The notes: generated by a model not told the origin, from the sequence alone. A DNA stretch of 64,000 nt from Alphaproteobacteria bacterium (GCA_028871455.1 JAGWNF010000016.1:1-64000), one strand, 5' to 3'. Shown: positions 27,948 through 36,933, counted from the stretch's first letter. Made by a program: numbers and translations.

Positions 27948-28934
27948 ATGCAACTCGGAGTCATCGGTCTGGGCCGCATGGGCGGCAATATTGTCCGCCG
28001 GCTGACGGCCCGTGGTCATGAGTGCATCATCTATGATCGCGCCGCTGCCGCGGTTGCCGGATTAGCCAAGACCAAAGGTGTTACGCCGTCCGCCGGCCTT
28101 GCCGAGCTTGTGCGCCGCCTTCAGCCGCCGCGCGCGGTTTGGCTGATGCTGCCGGCCGGCGAACCTACTGAGCAGACTGTAACCGAACTCGGCGCGTTGC
28201 TGACCTCCGGCGACACAATCATCGATGGCGGCAACTCGTTCTGGCAAGACGACGTGCGCCGCGCCAAGGCGCTCGCCGCCAAGGACGTCCATTACGTCGA
28301 TGCTGGCACGAGCGGCGGCGTTTGGGGTCTCGAACGCGGTTATTGCCTCATGATCGGCGGTGAAAAGGCAGTCGTTGACCGGCTTGATCCGATTTTTGCC
28401 TCCCTCGCACCAGGCCGCGGCCAAATCCCAGTCACGCCCGGCCGCGAACGCCGCGATCCTCGTCCAGAGCAGGGCTACCTGCACGCCGGACCTCCGGGTG
28501 CCGGCCACTTCGTCAAAATGGTGCACAACGGTATCGAATACGGCCTCATGCAGGCCTATGCCGAGGGGTTCGACATTTTGCGTAACGCTACACGCGCCGA
28601 TCTGCCGCCCGACCAGCGATTCGAACTCGACGTCGCCGACATCGCCGAAGTGTGGCGTCGCGGCAGTGTCATCTCATCCTGGCTGCTCGACCTGAGCGCG
28701 GCGGCATTGGCCAAGGATCCGACACTCGCCGGTTTCAGCGGCTATGTCGAGGACTCCGGCGAGGGCCGCTGGACAATCGCCGCCGCTCTCGCCGAGGCGG
28801 TACCAGCCGAGGTGCTCTCGGCCGCGCTCTATACCCGATTCCGGTCCCGCGAGAAGTCGAGCTTCGCCGAGAAGCTGCTGTCGGCGATGCGCAAGGGGTT
28901 CGGCGGCCATGTCGAACATCCGGGCAAAGAGTGA
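27948..28934 (+). CDS. gnd: 6-phosphogluconate dehydrogenase (short type)
   Basis: A 328-residue oxidative decarboxylase that turns 6-phosphogluconate into ribulose 5-phosphate. It begins with the Rossmann motif [16 protein letters not shown], then has [12 protein letters not shown], the substrate motif [15 protein letters not shown], and catalytic Lys in [16 protein letters not shown]. The length fits the short, often NAD-dependent family (GndA/YqeC) rather than the 470-residue type. A short insertion around 158-172 ([12 protein letters not shown]) is longer than usual. Its stop overlaps the zwf start by one base. Confidence 0.93.
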   Translation: MQLGVIGLGRMGGNIVRRLTARGHECIIYDRAAAAVAGLAKTKGVTPSAGLAELVRRLQPPRAVWLMLPAGEPTEQTVTELGALLTSGDTIIDGGNSFWQDDVRRAKALAAKDVHYVDAGTSGGVWGLERGYCLMIGGEKAVVDRLDPIFASLAPGRGQIPVTPGRERRDPRPEQGYLHAGPPGAGHFVKMVHNGIEYGLMQAYAEGFDILRNATRADLPPDQRFELDVADIAEVWRRGSVISSWLLDLSAAALAKDPTLAGFSGYVEDSGEGRWTIAAALAEAVPAEVLSAALYTRFRSREKSSFAEKLLSAMRKGFGGHVEHPGKE

Positions 28935-30472
28935 TGCCACGGCAGACTCGCGACCGGTCGCGTCGGGCAGATCCCTGTACGCTCGTCGTTTTCGGCGCGT
29001 CAGGCGACTTGACGCAGCGGCTGTTGATGCCGGCGCTCTATCATCTCGCGGCCGCGGACCTGCTGCCTGATGGTTTTGCAGTGATCGGCGTCGCGCGTTC
29101 GCCCATGTCCGACACGCAGTTCCGCGGCCACATCGGCGACGGCCTGGAAAAATTTGCCGGCGTCAAACTCATGACGACGACGCGCAAATGGTTGATCGAG
29201 CGCCTCTCTTATCTGACGGGCGAATTCGACAATCCGCAGACCTTTGCGCGACTCGGCGACATGCTCGCACGGCGCCGTCGCGCTGGCGATGGCAATGGCA
29301 ATGGCAATGTTCTGTTCTACCTCGCGACGCCTCCAACGGTATTCGCGTCGCTCGCCGACCACCTCAGCCGGGCCGGACTCGTGCGATCGGACGCTCGCGC
29401 ATGGTCGCGGCTGGTGGTCGAGAAGCCGTTCGGCACCGATCTCGAATCGGCGCGCGAGCTCAACCGGCGACTGCGCGCAGTCTTTGCGGAGGACCAGATT
29501 TTTCGGATCGATCATTTCCTCGGCAAGGAGACCGTGCAGAACGTCCTCGCTCTCCGGTTCGCCAACAATCTCTTTGAATCGCTTTGGAACCGGGATCGCA
29601 TCGATCATGTCCAGATCACCGTTGCCGAGACCGTCGACATCGGCGGTCGTGGCGGATTTTATGACGCCACCGGCGCCTTGCGCGACATGGTTCCGAATCA
29701 TCTGTTTCAATTGCTGTCGCTGATTGCCATGGAGCCGCCCACGCGTTTTGCCGCCGACGCCGTACGCGCGGAAAAGACAAAAGTCCTTCAGGCGATGCAT
29801 GCCTACGACCGCCGCACGGCCTTGACCTGTAGCGTACGCGGTCAGTATCGCGCGGGAAAAATCGCTGGCAAATCCATCACCGCATACCGGCGGGCGCCGA
29901 ACGTTGCGCGCGACAGCAAAACCGAGACCTACGTCGCGCTCAAGCTTTTCGTCGACAATTGGCGCTGGGCCGGTGTGCCCTTCTATCTGCGCACTGGCAA
30001 GGCACTGCGAGCACGGCGCTCCGAGATCGCGATCAAGTTTCGCGAGGCGCCTTTCGCGATATTCCGGGACACGCCGGTCGATCGGCTGGCTCATAATTTC
30101 ATGGTGGTCAGCATCGCCCCTGAAGAAGGCATCTCACTGGAATTTAACGCCAAGGTGCCGGGACCGCATATACGGCTCCGGCGGGTCGATATGAATTTCA
30201 GGTACAAGGATTATTTTGCGGTCGAGCCGGCGACCGGCTACGAAACGTTGATCTACGATTGCATGATCGGCGACCAAACCCTGTTCCAGCATGCTGAGGA
30301 CGTCGAAGCGGCATGGCGCGTGGTGCAGCCGTTTCTGGATTGCTGGAGCCGCAATGGCACGAACGGTCTCGACTTCTATGCTGCCGGCGGCGACGGGCCG
30401 CGAGCAGCGGAGGAGTTGCTGACGCGGGACCATCGGCACTGGCGGCCGATCGCGGCAGGGCCGTTGCGATGA
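28934..30472 (+). CDS. zwf: Glucose-6-phosphate 1-dehydrogenase
   Basis: A 512-residue enzyme that oxidises glucose 6-phosphate with NAD(P). It has the N-terminal nucleotide motif FGASGDLTQRLLMPALYHL (~21-39), the substrate motif RIDHFLGKETVQN with the catalytic His and Lys, and RDMVPNHLFQLL. I start it at the ATG overlapping the gnd stop, since longer frames run inside gnd. A 6-bp GGCAAT tandem repeat at 29291-29308 encodes an alternating Gly-Asn run in a variable loop. It is followed by pgl with a 4-nt ATGA overlap. Confidence 0.95.
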   Translation: MPRQTRDRSRRADPCTLVVFGASGDLTQRLLMPALYHLAAADLLPDGFAVIGVARSPMSDTQFRGHIGDGLEKFAGVKLMTTTRKWLIERLSYLTGEFDNPQTFARLGDMLARRRRAGDGNGNGNVLFYLATPPTVFASLADHLSRAGLVRSDARAWSRLVVEKPFGTDLESARELNRRLRAVFAEDQIFRIDHFLGKETVQNVLALRFANNLFESLWNRDRIDHVQITVAETVDIGGRGGFYDATGALRDMVPNHLFQLLSLIAMEPPTRFAADAVRAEKTKVLQAMHAYDRRTALTCSVRGQYRAGKIAGKSITAYRRAPNVARDSKTETYVALKLFVDNWRWAGVPFYLRTGKALRARRSEIAIKFREAPFAIFRDTPVDRLAHNFMVVSIAPEEGISLEFNAKVPGPHIRLRRVDMNFRYKDYFAVEPATGYETLIYDCMIGDQTLFQHAEDVEAAWRVVQPFLDCWSRNGTNGLDFYAAGGDGPRAAEELLTRDHRHWRPIAAGPLR

Positions 30473-31209
30473 CGGTGGCCGCGGCGCGCGCGAAGGCCTC
30501 GTTGCCGGGCCGGTGTATCGTGCTGGCCGACGCCGAGATTCTGGTGCGTCACGCCGCCGCATGGCTGCTCAACCGGGTGCTTAGTACGCCCGGCCGCATC
30601 GCCGTTTGTGTAGCCGGCGGCGAAACGCCGCGGCCGGTCTACGAGTTGCTGGCGCATTCGCCCTATCGCGATTGCTTCCCCTGGGACCAGGTGCACTGGT
30701 TTTGGGGCGACGAGCGCTGCGTGCCGCCGGACCATCCGCGCAGCAACTTCGCAATGGTGCGCGCTGCGCTTCTCGATCACGTGCCGGTGCCGTCGACGAA
30801 AATCCACCCGATACCCGCGAATCAGCAGCCCGAGCGCGCGGCAGCCATGTACGAGAGCGAACTCAAGCGCTTCTACGGCGCGAATGCGCTCGCGCCTGAC
30901 CGGCCGCTCTTTACCGCCACGCTGCTCGGCGTCGGGACCAACGGCCACACGGCGTCGTTGTTTCCCGGTAGTGGCGCCTTGCGCGAATCTACGCATTGGG
31001 CCGCCGCGGTGCCGGAGGCGACGCCGGAGCCGCGTGTGACCCTGACCTATCCGGCGCTCGACAGCAGCGCCGCCGTGGCGTTTCTCGCCAGCGGCGCAGC
31101 CAAGCGACCGATACTCGACCGCCTGGCGCGCGGTGACGATTTGCCGGTCGCGCATATTCATCCAGTCGGCTCAACGACCTGGCTTCTCGACCGGGACGCC
31201 GCGCCATGA
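30469..31209 (+). CDS. pgl: 6-phosphogluconolactonase
   Basis: A 246-residue DevB-type lactonase that hydrolyses 6-phosphogluconolactone. Conserved blocks are VAGGETPRPVYELL (~46-59), HWFWGDERCVPPDHPRSNF (~78-96), and LGVGTNGHTASLFPGS (~147-162). It completes the oxidative pentose phosphate branch with its neighbours. ATG 30469 overlaps the zwf stop; its own stop overlaps ppgK by 4 nt. Confidence 0.93.
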   Translation: MTVAAARAKASLPGRCIVLADAEILVRHAAAWLLNRVLSTPGRIAVCVAGGETPRPVYELLAHSPYRDCFPWDQVHWFWGDERCVPPDHPRSNFAMVRAALLDHVPVPSTKIHPIPANQQPERAAAMYESELKRFYGANALAPDRPLFTATLLGVGTNGHTASLFPGSGALRESTHWAAAVPEATPEPRVTLTYPALDSSAAVAFLASGAAKRPILDRLARGDDLPVAHIHPVGSTTWLLDRDAAP

Positions 31210-32003
31210 GTGGCGCAACCGGTCCCCTGCTGCGCGCCACCGCAATTGCGCGCGCCGATCCACCCTTCACGCTTGCCATCGACATCGGCGGCTCACACAT
31301 CAAGGCTTCGGTGCTCGATCGTGGCGGCGCCATGGTCGCGGCACCGGTTCGCGTGCGGACACCGCGGCCTGCGACGCCCGAGGCGCTGTTGCGGGCGATC
31401 GCGGGGCTGGCACGTACACTGCCGTCCTACGATAGAATCTCCGCCGGCTTCCCAGGTTACGTTCGGCATGGCCAGATTCGCACCGCGCCCAATCTCGGCA
31501 CCGAAAGCTGGGCCGGCTTCCGGCTCGACCGTGCACTTGCGCGGCGCCTGAAAAAGCCCGCTCGCGTGCTCAACGATGCCGACGTCCAGGGGCTCGGCGC
31601 GATCGAGGGGCGCGGCCTCGAATGTGTGCTGACGCTCGGCACCGGCATCGGATCGGCGCTGTTTCAGGACGGATCACTTTTGCCGCATCTCGAGCTTGGC
31701 CAACATCCGATCGCCAAGAACAAGACCTATGACCAGTATCTCGGCAACGCCATCGCGGAGAAGAAGGGGCGACGCGTCTGGAACCGTCGACTGCGCAAAA
31801 CCATCGACATCGTTCGGACGCTGGTGAACTTCGATCGGCTCTATCTCGGCGGCGGAAATACGCGTCTCATCGATTTCGACCTGCCGCGCGACGTGAAAAT
31901 CACGCCGAATGCCGACGGCATCGTCGGCGGTGTCCGTCTCTGGAATGCGAACCTCGACCCGGCTTTCGAGCGACCGCGGCGTGACCATATGGCGCACCGC
32001 TGA
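31206..32003 (+). CDS. ppgK: ROK-family polyphosphate glucokinase
   Basis: A 265-residue sugar kinase of the ROK/hexokinase fold. Residues ~20-40 hold the phosphate motif LAIDIGGSHIKASVLD, followed by a catalytic Asp (VLNDADVQGLGAIEG), LTLGTGIGSALF and HLELGQHPI. The sequence pattern and short length fit polyphosphate glucokinases, which phosphorylate glucose with polyphosphate or ATP. Polyphosphate use is inferred from the family. As the last gene after gnd-zwf-pgl, it would feed glucose released from trehalose and glucan into the pentose phosphate branch. Confidence 0.85.
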   Translation: MSGATGPLLRATAIARADPPFTLAIDIGGSHIKASVLDRGGAMVAAPVRVRTPRPATPEALLRAIAGLARTLPSYDRISAGFPGYVRHGQIRTAPNLGTESWAGFRLDRALARRLKKPARVLNDADVQGLGAIEGRGLECVLTLGTGIGSALFQDGSLLPHLELGQHPIAKNKTYDQYLGNAIAEKKGRRVWNRRLRKTIDIVRTLVNFDRLYLGGGNTRLIDFDLPRDVKITPNADGIVGGVRLWNANLDPAFERPRRDHMAHR

Positions 32004-32053
32004 GGCCTTACCAGAGCATTGATTGACCGTGTCCGCCCCTTAAGGAGAGCATC

Positions 32054-32245
32054 ATGCGGCGTTGGGCCGCTTTCTTTCTCTTCCTCGCCGTCGTTGCAGG
32101 AACTCTTGGCCTCAACGGAATTCCGAAGCTGTAGTCAGAAATTACGACGGCGGTTGCGCTGACCGCTTTCGTCATCTTCCTGGCTTCGTTGATCGCAGGC
32201 CTGGTCACGCGGTGGCACCACTGCCGAGATAGCGCAGCGCAGTGA
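32054..32245 (+). pseudogene. DUF1328-like small membrane protein gene with in-frame TAG
   Basis: AAGGAGA precedes ATG 32054. The frame reads MRRWAAFFLFLAVVAGTLGL and NGIPKL, then TAG at 32132-32134 (codon 27). It continues SEITTAVALTAFVIFLASLI to TGA at 32243. The two hydrophobic segments split by a GI-x-x-x-x-x-EI turn match DUF1328/YtjA small membrane proteins of ~55-60 residues. One substitution would restore 63 codons. Only the first transmembrane segment can be made without readthrough. Confidence 0.65.
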
Positions 32246-32251
32246 AGCGGC

Positions 32252-34069
32252 CTAGCCGACCGCGCGACGCTCGGCCGGCTCCTTCTGCAGCGTCAGATAG
32301 TGCGCGGTGTTGATCAGCCCTACATGCGAGAAGGCTTGCGGAAAATTGCCGAGCAGCCGCTTAGCCCGAGGATCATATTCTTCGGCCAACAGTCCGACAT
32401 CGTTCCGCAGCGCGAGTAGGCGCTCAAACAGAGCACGGGCCTCGCCGCGCCGGCCCGCCAGGGCGAAGTTGTCAGCGAGCCAAAACGAGCAGATCAGGAA
32501 AGTGCCCTCGCTCCCGGACAGGCCATCGGGCGCCTCATCGGGCAGGTACCGCCGCACCAGCCCATCATAGGTCAGCTCCTGGGCAACGGCGTTCATCGTC
32601 CTGATTACGCGCGGATCATCGGGCGGCAGAAATCCAACCAGCGGCACGCGCAGCAGCGCCGCATCGAGCGCCTTGCCGCCGAACTGCTGTACGAAGACGC
32701 CACGATCCGGATCAATGCCGCGCGCGCAGACTTCGCGATGAATTTGGTCGCGAACCGCGGCCCAGCGCTTGGATGGGCCCTTGAGGTGGAAGCGTTCGGC
32801 CGAACGGACCGCGCGGTCGAATGCGACCCAGGCCATCACTGCCGAATGGGTGTTGCGCTGCTCCCCGCCGCGCCCCTCCCAAATACCGGAATCGGGCTTC
32901 TGCCAATGGCTCTCGAGATAGTTGAGCAGTTCCTGCTGCACGCGCTCGGCATCATCCTCTCGCGCCGCACCATGCATGCGCGCGGTGTAGAACGCGTCCA
33001 TCACCTCGCCGTAGATATCGATCTGGCGCTGCTGATGAGCCGCATTGCCGATGCGCACCGGCCGACTGCCAGCGTAGCCCGGCAGCCAGGGCACCTCGCA
33101 CTCGGTCAACCGGCGCTCGCCGCCGATGCCATACATGATCTGCATGTCGGCCGGCGCGCCGGCCACGGCCCGAAGCAGCCACTCGCGCCACGCCTTGGCC
33201 TCTTCGACATATCCTGAGATAATGAAAGCGAGCAGCGTGAACGTCGCGTCGCGCAACCAGCAGTAGCGGTAGTCCCAGTTGCGCGAACTACCGATCCGCT
33301 CCGGCAGCGAAGTCGTGGCCGCCGCGACGATGCCGCCGGTCGGCACGTAAGTCAGCGCCTTGAGCGTCAAAAGCGAACGCAGCACCGCGTCGTGCCACTC
33401 GCCCCTCGCCTTGGGCGCGTAGCGCGCGCTCCATCGCCGCCAAAACGCCTCCGTGTCGTGCAGCGCGGCGACGGCATCAAGCGCGACAGGCTCGTGATCG
33501 TATGACCGGCACCACGTCAATGTGCAGGTCACTACTTCGCCGGCACGGATCGAAAACGCGCCGACGGTCGTCCGATCGCGACCCGTCAATTCGATCGGAG
33601 TCCGCAGCAGGACCGCCTCCGGGCCAGCGACCGCACGAATGCCATAAGAACGCCGGCGAACCCAGGGCACGATGCTGCCGTAGTCAAACCTGAACGCGGC
33701 CTCCAGCTTCATTGGAACCGTGCCGCGGTCACCACGAACGATCCGCATCACATCAACTGCGCCATGACGCGGTTGCGGCATGAAATCGATCAACGTGACG
33801 ACGCCCGAATCGCAGGTGAACTGCGTCTCGACGATCATGGTGTCGCCGCGATAATGGCGTCTGACGGACTTCACCGGCTCGGCTGGTGCGATCAGCCACC
33901 GACCGTGTTCGCTCGTGCCGAGCAAAGCGGCAAAGCAGGCCGCGCTGTCGAAGCGGGGCAAGGGCAACCAGTCGATCGAACCGTCGCGGCCCACCAGCGC
34001 GGCGGTCACGCAGTTGCCGATCAGCGCATAGTCCTCGATCCGTGCGGGGGTCTGGTCTTGCGCCGTCAT
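32252..34069 (-). CDS. GH15 family glucoamylase/trehalase-like protein
   Basis: A 605-residue GH15 protein with the two-part layout of bacterial enzymes. The N-terminal beta domain (~1-215) opens with IEDYALIGNCVTAALVGRDGSIDWL. The (alpha/alpha)6 barrel (~220-600) carries NWDYRYCWLRDATFTLLA and SEGTFLICSFWLADNFALAGR, which holds a catalytic Glu. I start at ATG 34069, where similarity begins, rather than 21 codons upstream. Relatives hydrolyse maltooligosaccharides, trehalose or glucan ends. Here it could release glucose for ppgK. The substrate is not determined. Confidence 0.88.
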   Translation of the reverse strand: MTAQDQTPARIEDYALIGNCVTAALVGRDGSIDWLPLPRFDSAACFAALLGTSEHGRWLIAPAEPVKSVRRHYRGDTMIVETQFTCDSGVVTLIDFMPQPRHGAVDVMRIVRGDRGTVPMKLEAAFRFDYGSIVPWVRRRSYGIRAVAGPEAVLLRTPIELTGRDRTTVGAFSIRAGEVVTCTLTWCRSYDHEPVALDAVAALHDTEAFWRRWSARYAPKARGEWHDAVLRSLLTLKALTYVPTGGIVAAATTSLPERIGSSRNWDYRYCWLRDATFTLLAFIISGYVEEAKAWREWLLRAVAGAPADMQIMYGIGGERRLTECEVPWLPGYAGSRPVRIGNAAHQQRQIDIYGEVMDAFYTARMHGAAREDDAERVQQELLNYLESHWQKPDSGIWEGRGGEQRNTHSAVMAWVAFDRAVRSAERFHLKGPSKRWAAVRDQIHREVCARGIDPDRGVFVQQFGGKALDAALLRVPLVGFLPPDDPRVIRTMNAVAQELTYDGLVRRYLPDEAPDGLSGSEGTFLICSFWLADNFALAGRRGEARALFERLLALRNDVGLLAEEYDPRAKRLLGNFPQAFSHVGLINTAHYLTLQKEPAERRAVG

Positions 34070-34205
34070 ACGTACCAACCGTCGGCTTTTTGGGCCTACC
34101 GTGTCAAGGCGGGTACGCGCTGATGACGGCACCGGTCGGGCCGTCGCGCGCAGCGATTAGATCGAGTGACGCCAGCCATGGCGGCCATTGCCGCGCGAGT
34201 AACGG

Positions 34206-34391
34206 CTAGTGATACGGCTCGCCGAGGCGGCTCAGCAGATCCAGCAGACGCTGTGGTAACGGCTCGCGCGTGATGCGATCGTATAAATGCCGTAACGCTG
34301 CAGTGATGCGGTCGATCTCGAAAGCCATCGACCGGTCAGTCGGCGGCGGTGCTTTGCCGGCCGCAAACCGTTCTTCATCGTGAGAGACCAT
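34206..34391 (-). CDS. nepR: NepR-type anti-sigma factor
   Basis: A 61-residue protein whose C-terminal half (AALRHLYDRITREPLPQRL, then LDLLSRLGE) matches the two-helix NepR core (typically LRALYDDVVNEPIPDRFLDLL). NepR binds and silences EcfG until phosphorylated PhyR removes it. I start at ATG 34391; a longer frame to 34523 adds a Cys/Arg-rich part unlike NepR. No phyR lies in the window, and the candidate sigma gene is 6.5 kb away. That differs from the usual nepR-ecfG operon. Confidence 0.78.
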   Translation of the reverse strand: MVSHDEERFAAGKAPPPTDRSMAFEIDRITAALRHLYDRITREPLPQRLLDLLSRLGEPYH

Positions 34392-34553
34392 TGGCGCCGG
34401 CCCAGCCTCAATCATCCCGCGTCTGGCCGCGTGACAGAAATTCGCGGCCCGCACGGCGGGCATACGGCAACACCCGGTCATTCCGGCGGCGCGGCGCCGC
34501 CCGTCGCGCACGATGCGAACCAATCATCGGAATACCTCTAGCCTCGTTATGAA

Positions 34554-34579
34554 AACGACCTAGCGGCTCGATTGGTTCA
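34554..34579 (-). promoter_or_regulatory. Imperfect EcfG-type promoter upstream of nepR
   Basis: The reverse strand reads TGAAC, a 17-nt spacer, then CGTT (34557-34554), one base off the GGAAC consensus. It lies ~163 nt upstream of nepR, inside the remains of ku. NepR genes are usually autoregulated by EcfG, which makes it plausible. Confidence 0.3.
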
Positions 34580-34916
34580 ATCCCGGCAGTCGCACAACGG
34601 TGCCGCCACCGGCCGGCGCCTGGCGGCGACGCCCCAATCTGGCCTTGAGGGCGGCCACCTTGGCGTCACGCGGCGCTTCCGGCGCGGCAGGGGTCTTGCC
34701 TTTGGCGCGGGCATTGATCAACTGACGCAACGCGGTCTCGTAGCGATCCTCAAACTCGTCTGGATCGTTGGGCCGCATCTGGATGCGGTTCATGGTCTCA
34801 AGATTGAGCAGATGGAACGACACCATCCGTGCGTGCGTCGGCGCGTTGTAGAGCGCCACCGGACACGACACTAATGAAACCTTGAGATGGCCTTTCTAGG
34901 ATGAACGATACGCCAT
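34560..34916 (-). pseudogene. ku: Degraded ku gene (nonsense codon plus internal deletion)
   Basis: From ATG 34916 the frame reads MAYRSS, then TAG (34896-34898), then KGHLKVSLVSCPVALYNA, SFHLLN and ETMNRIQM. This is the unmistakable N-terminus of bacterial Ku, where relatives have Trp at the stop position. After ~46 codons it jumps to FEDRYETALRQLI and a Lys/Ala-rich tail, the C-terminus of Ku. About 150-180 codons of the central barrel are missing in frame. Total length is 119 codons against ~260-290. Neither the ring nor dimerisation can form. ligD, its partner, is 17 nt upstream in the same direction and also lacks a domain. Confidence 0.88.
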
Positions 34917-34933
34917 GTTGATCTTCCCAGCGT

Positions 34934-36715
34934 TCAGCCGACGCCTAGCGCTTCGAATGCGCTCGTCGGTATGCTTTGCCGCAAACGGTAAAGCGCCCGC
35001 CACGGGTCGCGTCGCGTTGCGAGCAACCGCGGCACGGTTGTGACTGAATATCTTTTCGGATCGAGGCCCCGTCGGACCTCGCTCCAGACCAGCGGGAACG
35101 CGACCGGCGCACCGTCCCGTGCGCGCACACTGTAGCCGGCTACCGCGGTCGAACCGCGATCGTTACGCAGGTAGTCGATGAAGATCTTGCCGCCACGCGA
35201 CTGTTTGAATGCGGTCGTGGTGTAGCGCGCGGCGTCGGCGTGCGCGAAAGTCTCGGCAATGCCGCGGGCGAAGCTTTTCAGCGCCGGCCATGTGACACCG
35301 CGCCGCAATGGCACCACCACATGCAAGCCTTTGCCGCCGGTCGTCTTGGCGAAGGAGGCGAGACCAAACTCAGCCAGCAGATCGCGCACGCCAAGTGCGG
35401 TCTCGATCACCCGTTCGAAGGCGACGTCCGGGGCCGGATCGAGGTCCAGGATCATACGGTCGGGCTTGTCCGGATCGTCGGCGAGCGCACCCCATGGATG
35501 AATTTCGACGATGCCTTCCTGAATCATCGCCACCAGATCGCGCACATTGTGCACGACGAGATATTCGGCGGTACCGCTTGCCTCGCGAATGGCGACGCGA
35601 TCGAGTGATTTCATGCCAGTCGTGAAGTGTTTCTGGAAAAAGCACTGACCCCCGGTGCCGGTCGGGCAGCGCAGCAGACTCAAGGGCCGCTCAGCGATCT
35701 CCGGCAGGATCCATTCGGCCACCGCCCGGTAATATTCCGCGAGCCTCTCCTTGGTGATGCCCATGCCGGGAAAGACTTCGCGATCGGGATGCGAGATCAC
35801 GACGCCCGCGACCGTATGCTGCTGCATTGCCGGCGCGTTCGGCCGTTTCGCTGATGACTGTAAGCGCGTTCGCCTCGTGGTAATGGCGGCGACACGGCGT
35901 CGCGGCGCGGATGCTGGTCGCTCGTGATGGATGGCCATCGCCGGCTTGTCTCCATGCAACCCCTGGAACGATGGCTGCCACAGTACGCCGCGGCGCGTGC
36001 CAACGAGCCGCGATGGATCGGGGGTTTTCGTCTGCTGGCGCTTCGTGCCAACCGATGGCGCCGGATTGGTCCGATTGCGTGGCTGCCACGTCTTCACACG
36101 CTTATGGCTGGCGATTTGCTCCATCGTCTTGCCGCTCACAGCGCTAGTTCCGGCGCGCGCGGTCAGCGCATCGCCGGCGCCGGGCCGAGCGTAACGGTCG
36201 CGCTCCTTGATCAGTAACCAGTTATCGCGTCCCTCCTGAGCGGTACGGCCACGCATGCGCACCAACGTCCATCTGCCCTTGAGACGCTTGCCTTTGAGGA
36301 GAAATTTGAGCTTGCCGGCCGCATAGCCGGCATGCGGATCGCCAGCCGGCTCCCAGGTGCCGCGATCCCAAATCATCACCGTACCGCCGCCATACTGACC
36401 CTGCGGGATCACGCCCTCGAAATCGCCATAGGCCAGCGGATGATCTTCGACGTGGACCGCAAGACGCCGATCGGCCGGATCGAGGCTTGGACCCCTGGTC
36501 ACCGCCCAGCTTTTCAGCACACCGTCGAGCTCAAGCCGCAAGTCGTAATGCAGACGACGTGCCGCGTGCTTCTGGATCAAATATGCGTTGCCGTCCGACG
36601 ACGCCACCCGCGGCGGCGGCTCCGGCGTTCGAGCGAAATCGCGTTTCGCGAGATAGCCCGCGAGCTTGGCGTTTGCGCTCGCTCGCGCCGCGGTCTTAGG
36701 CGAGCGGCGGGGCAT
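34934..36715 (-). CDS. ligD: LigD-like protein with PE and POL domains, ligase domain deleted
   Basis: A 593-residue end-joining protein. Residues ~43-180 form the 3'-phosphoesterase domain (QKHAARRLHYDLRLELDG, then HVEDHPLAYGDFEG). Residues ~305-590 form the primase-polymerase domain, with catalytic D424 and D426 (MILDLDPAP) and GGKGLHVVVPL. The central ATP-dependent ligase domain, with its Lys nucleophile, is absent. At 243-259 the linker keeps GVLWQPSFQGLHGDKPA, which matches the tail of the ligase OB fold. An internal in-frame deletion of a PE-LIG-POL protein therefore fits better than an originally separate PE-POL protein. It could still trim and fill ends but not seal them. Confidence 0.88.
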   Translation of the reverse strand: MPRRSPKTAARASANAKLAGYLAKRDFARTPEPPPRVASSDGNAYLIQKHAARRLHYDLRLELDGVLKSWAVTRGPSLDPADRRLAVHVEDHPLAYGDFEGVIPQGQYGGGTVMIWDRGTWEPAGDPHAGYAAGKLKFLLKGKRLKGRWTLVRMRGRTAQEGRDNWLLIKERDRYARPGAGDALTARAGTSAVSGKTMEQIASHKRVKTWQPRNRTNPAPSVGTKRQQTKTPDPSRLVGTRRGVLWQPSFQGLHGDKPAMAIHHERPASAPRRRVAAITTRRTRLQSSAKRPNAPAMQQHTVAGVVISHPDREVFPGMGITKERLAEYYRAVAEWILPEIAERPLSLLRCPTGTGGQCFFQKHFTTGMKSLDRVAIREASGTAEYLVVHNVRDLVAMIQEGIVEIHPWGALADDPDKPDRMILDLDPAPDVAFERVIETALGVRDLLAEFGLASFAKTTGGKGLHVVVPLRRGVTWPALKSFARGIAETFAHADAARYTTTAFKQSRGGKIFIDYLRNDRGSTAVAGYSVRARDGAPVAFPLVWSEVRRGLDPKRYSVTTVPRLLATRRDPWRALYRLRQSIPTSAFEALGVG

Positions 36716-36721
36716 GTCAGT

Positions 36722-36850
36722 TCAGTCGCGATGGCAGGCGTGACACCGAACGATGCAATCTTCGCGCTCCAAGCGCTCGAACTGCTCGAACAGTTCACGG
36801 TGCGCGCCGATATCGCTGCGAAGCATGTCGTGCTCTCCATAAACGCGCAT
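36722..36850 (-). CDS. Possible 42-residue protein upstream of ligD
   Basis: A reverse-strand ORF from ATG 36850 ends 6 nt before ligD and encodes a charged helical peptide with a Cys/His end (DCIVRCHACHRD), which could bind a metal. An FNR-type box lies ~70 nt upstream. The ribosome site is weak, and the forward strand is open here too, so coding is not proven. I recognise no family. Confidence 0.4.
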   Translation of the reverse strand: MRVYGEHDMLRSDIGAHRELFEQFERLEREDCIVRCHACHRD

Positions 36851-36919
36851 AGCAACTATGAAACGAGCCGGAGGGGCCCACCACCCATCAAACTAACCCG
36901 GCAAAGGCTGGTTCCCGCA

Positions 36920-36933
36920 TTGATCGAGATCAA
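36920..36933. promoter_or_regulatory. FNR/FixK-type box TTGATCGAGATCAA
   Basis: A perfect TTGAT-N4-ATCAA palindrome in the 270-bp gap between rpiA and the small ORF/ligD, centred 76 nt upstream of the small ORF. If active it would put the small ORF and ligD under oxygen control. The rest of this gap has no supported gene. Confidence 0.55.

Noticed and set aside
29000-30094. 364-codon reverse-strand ORF inside zwf
   Set aside because: Antisense shadow; zwf motifs are on the forward strand.
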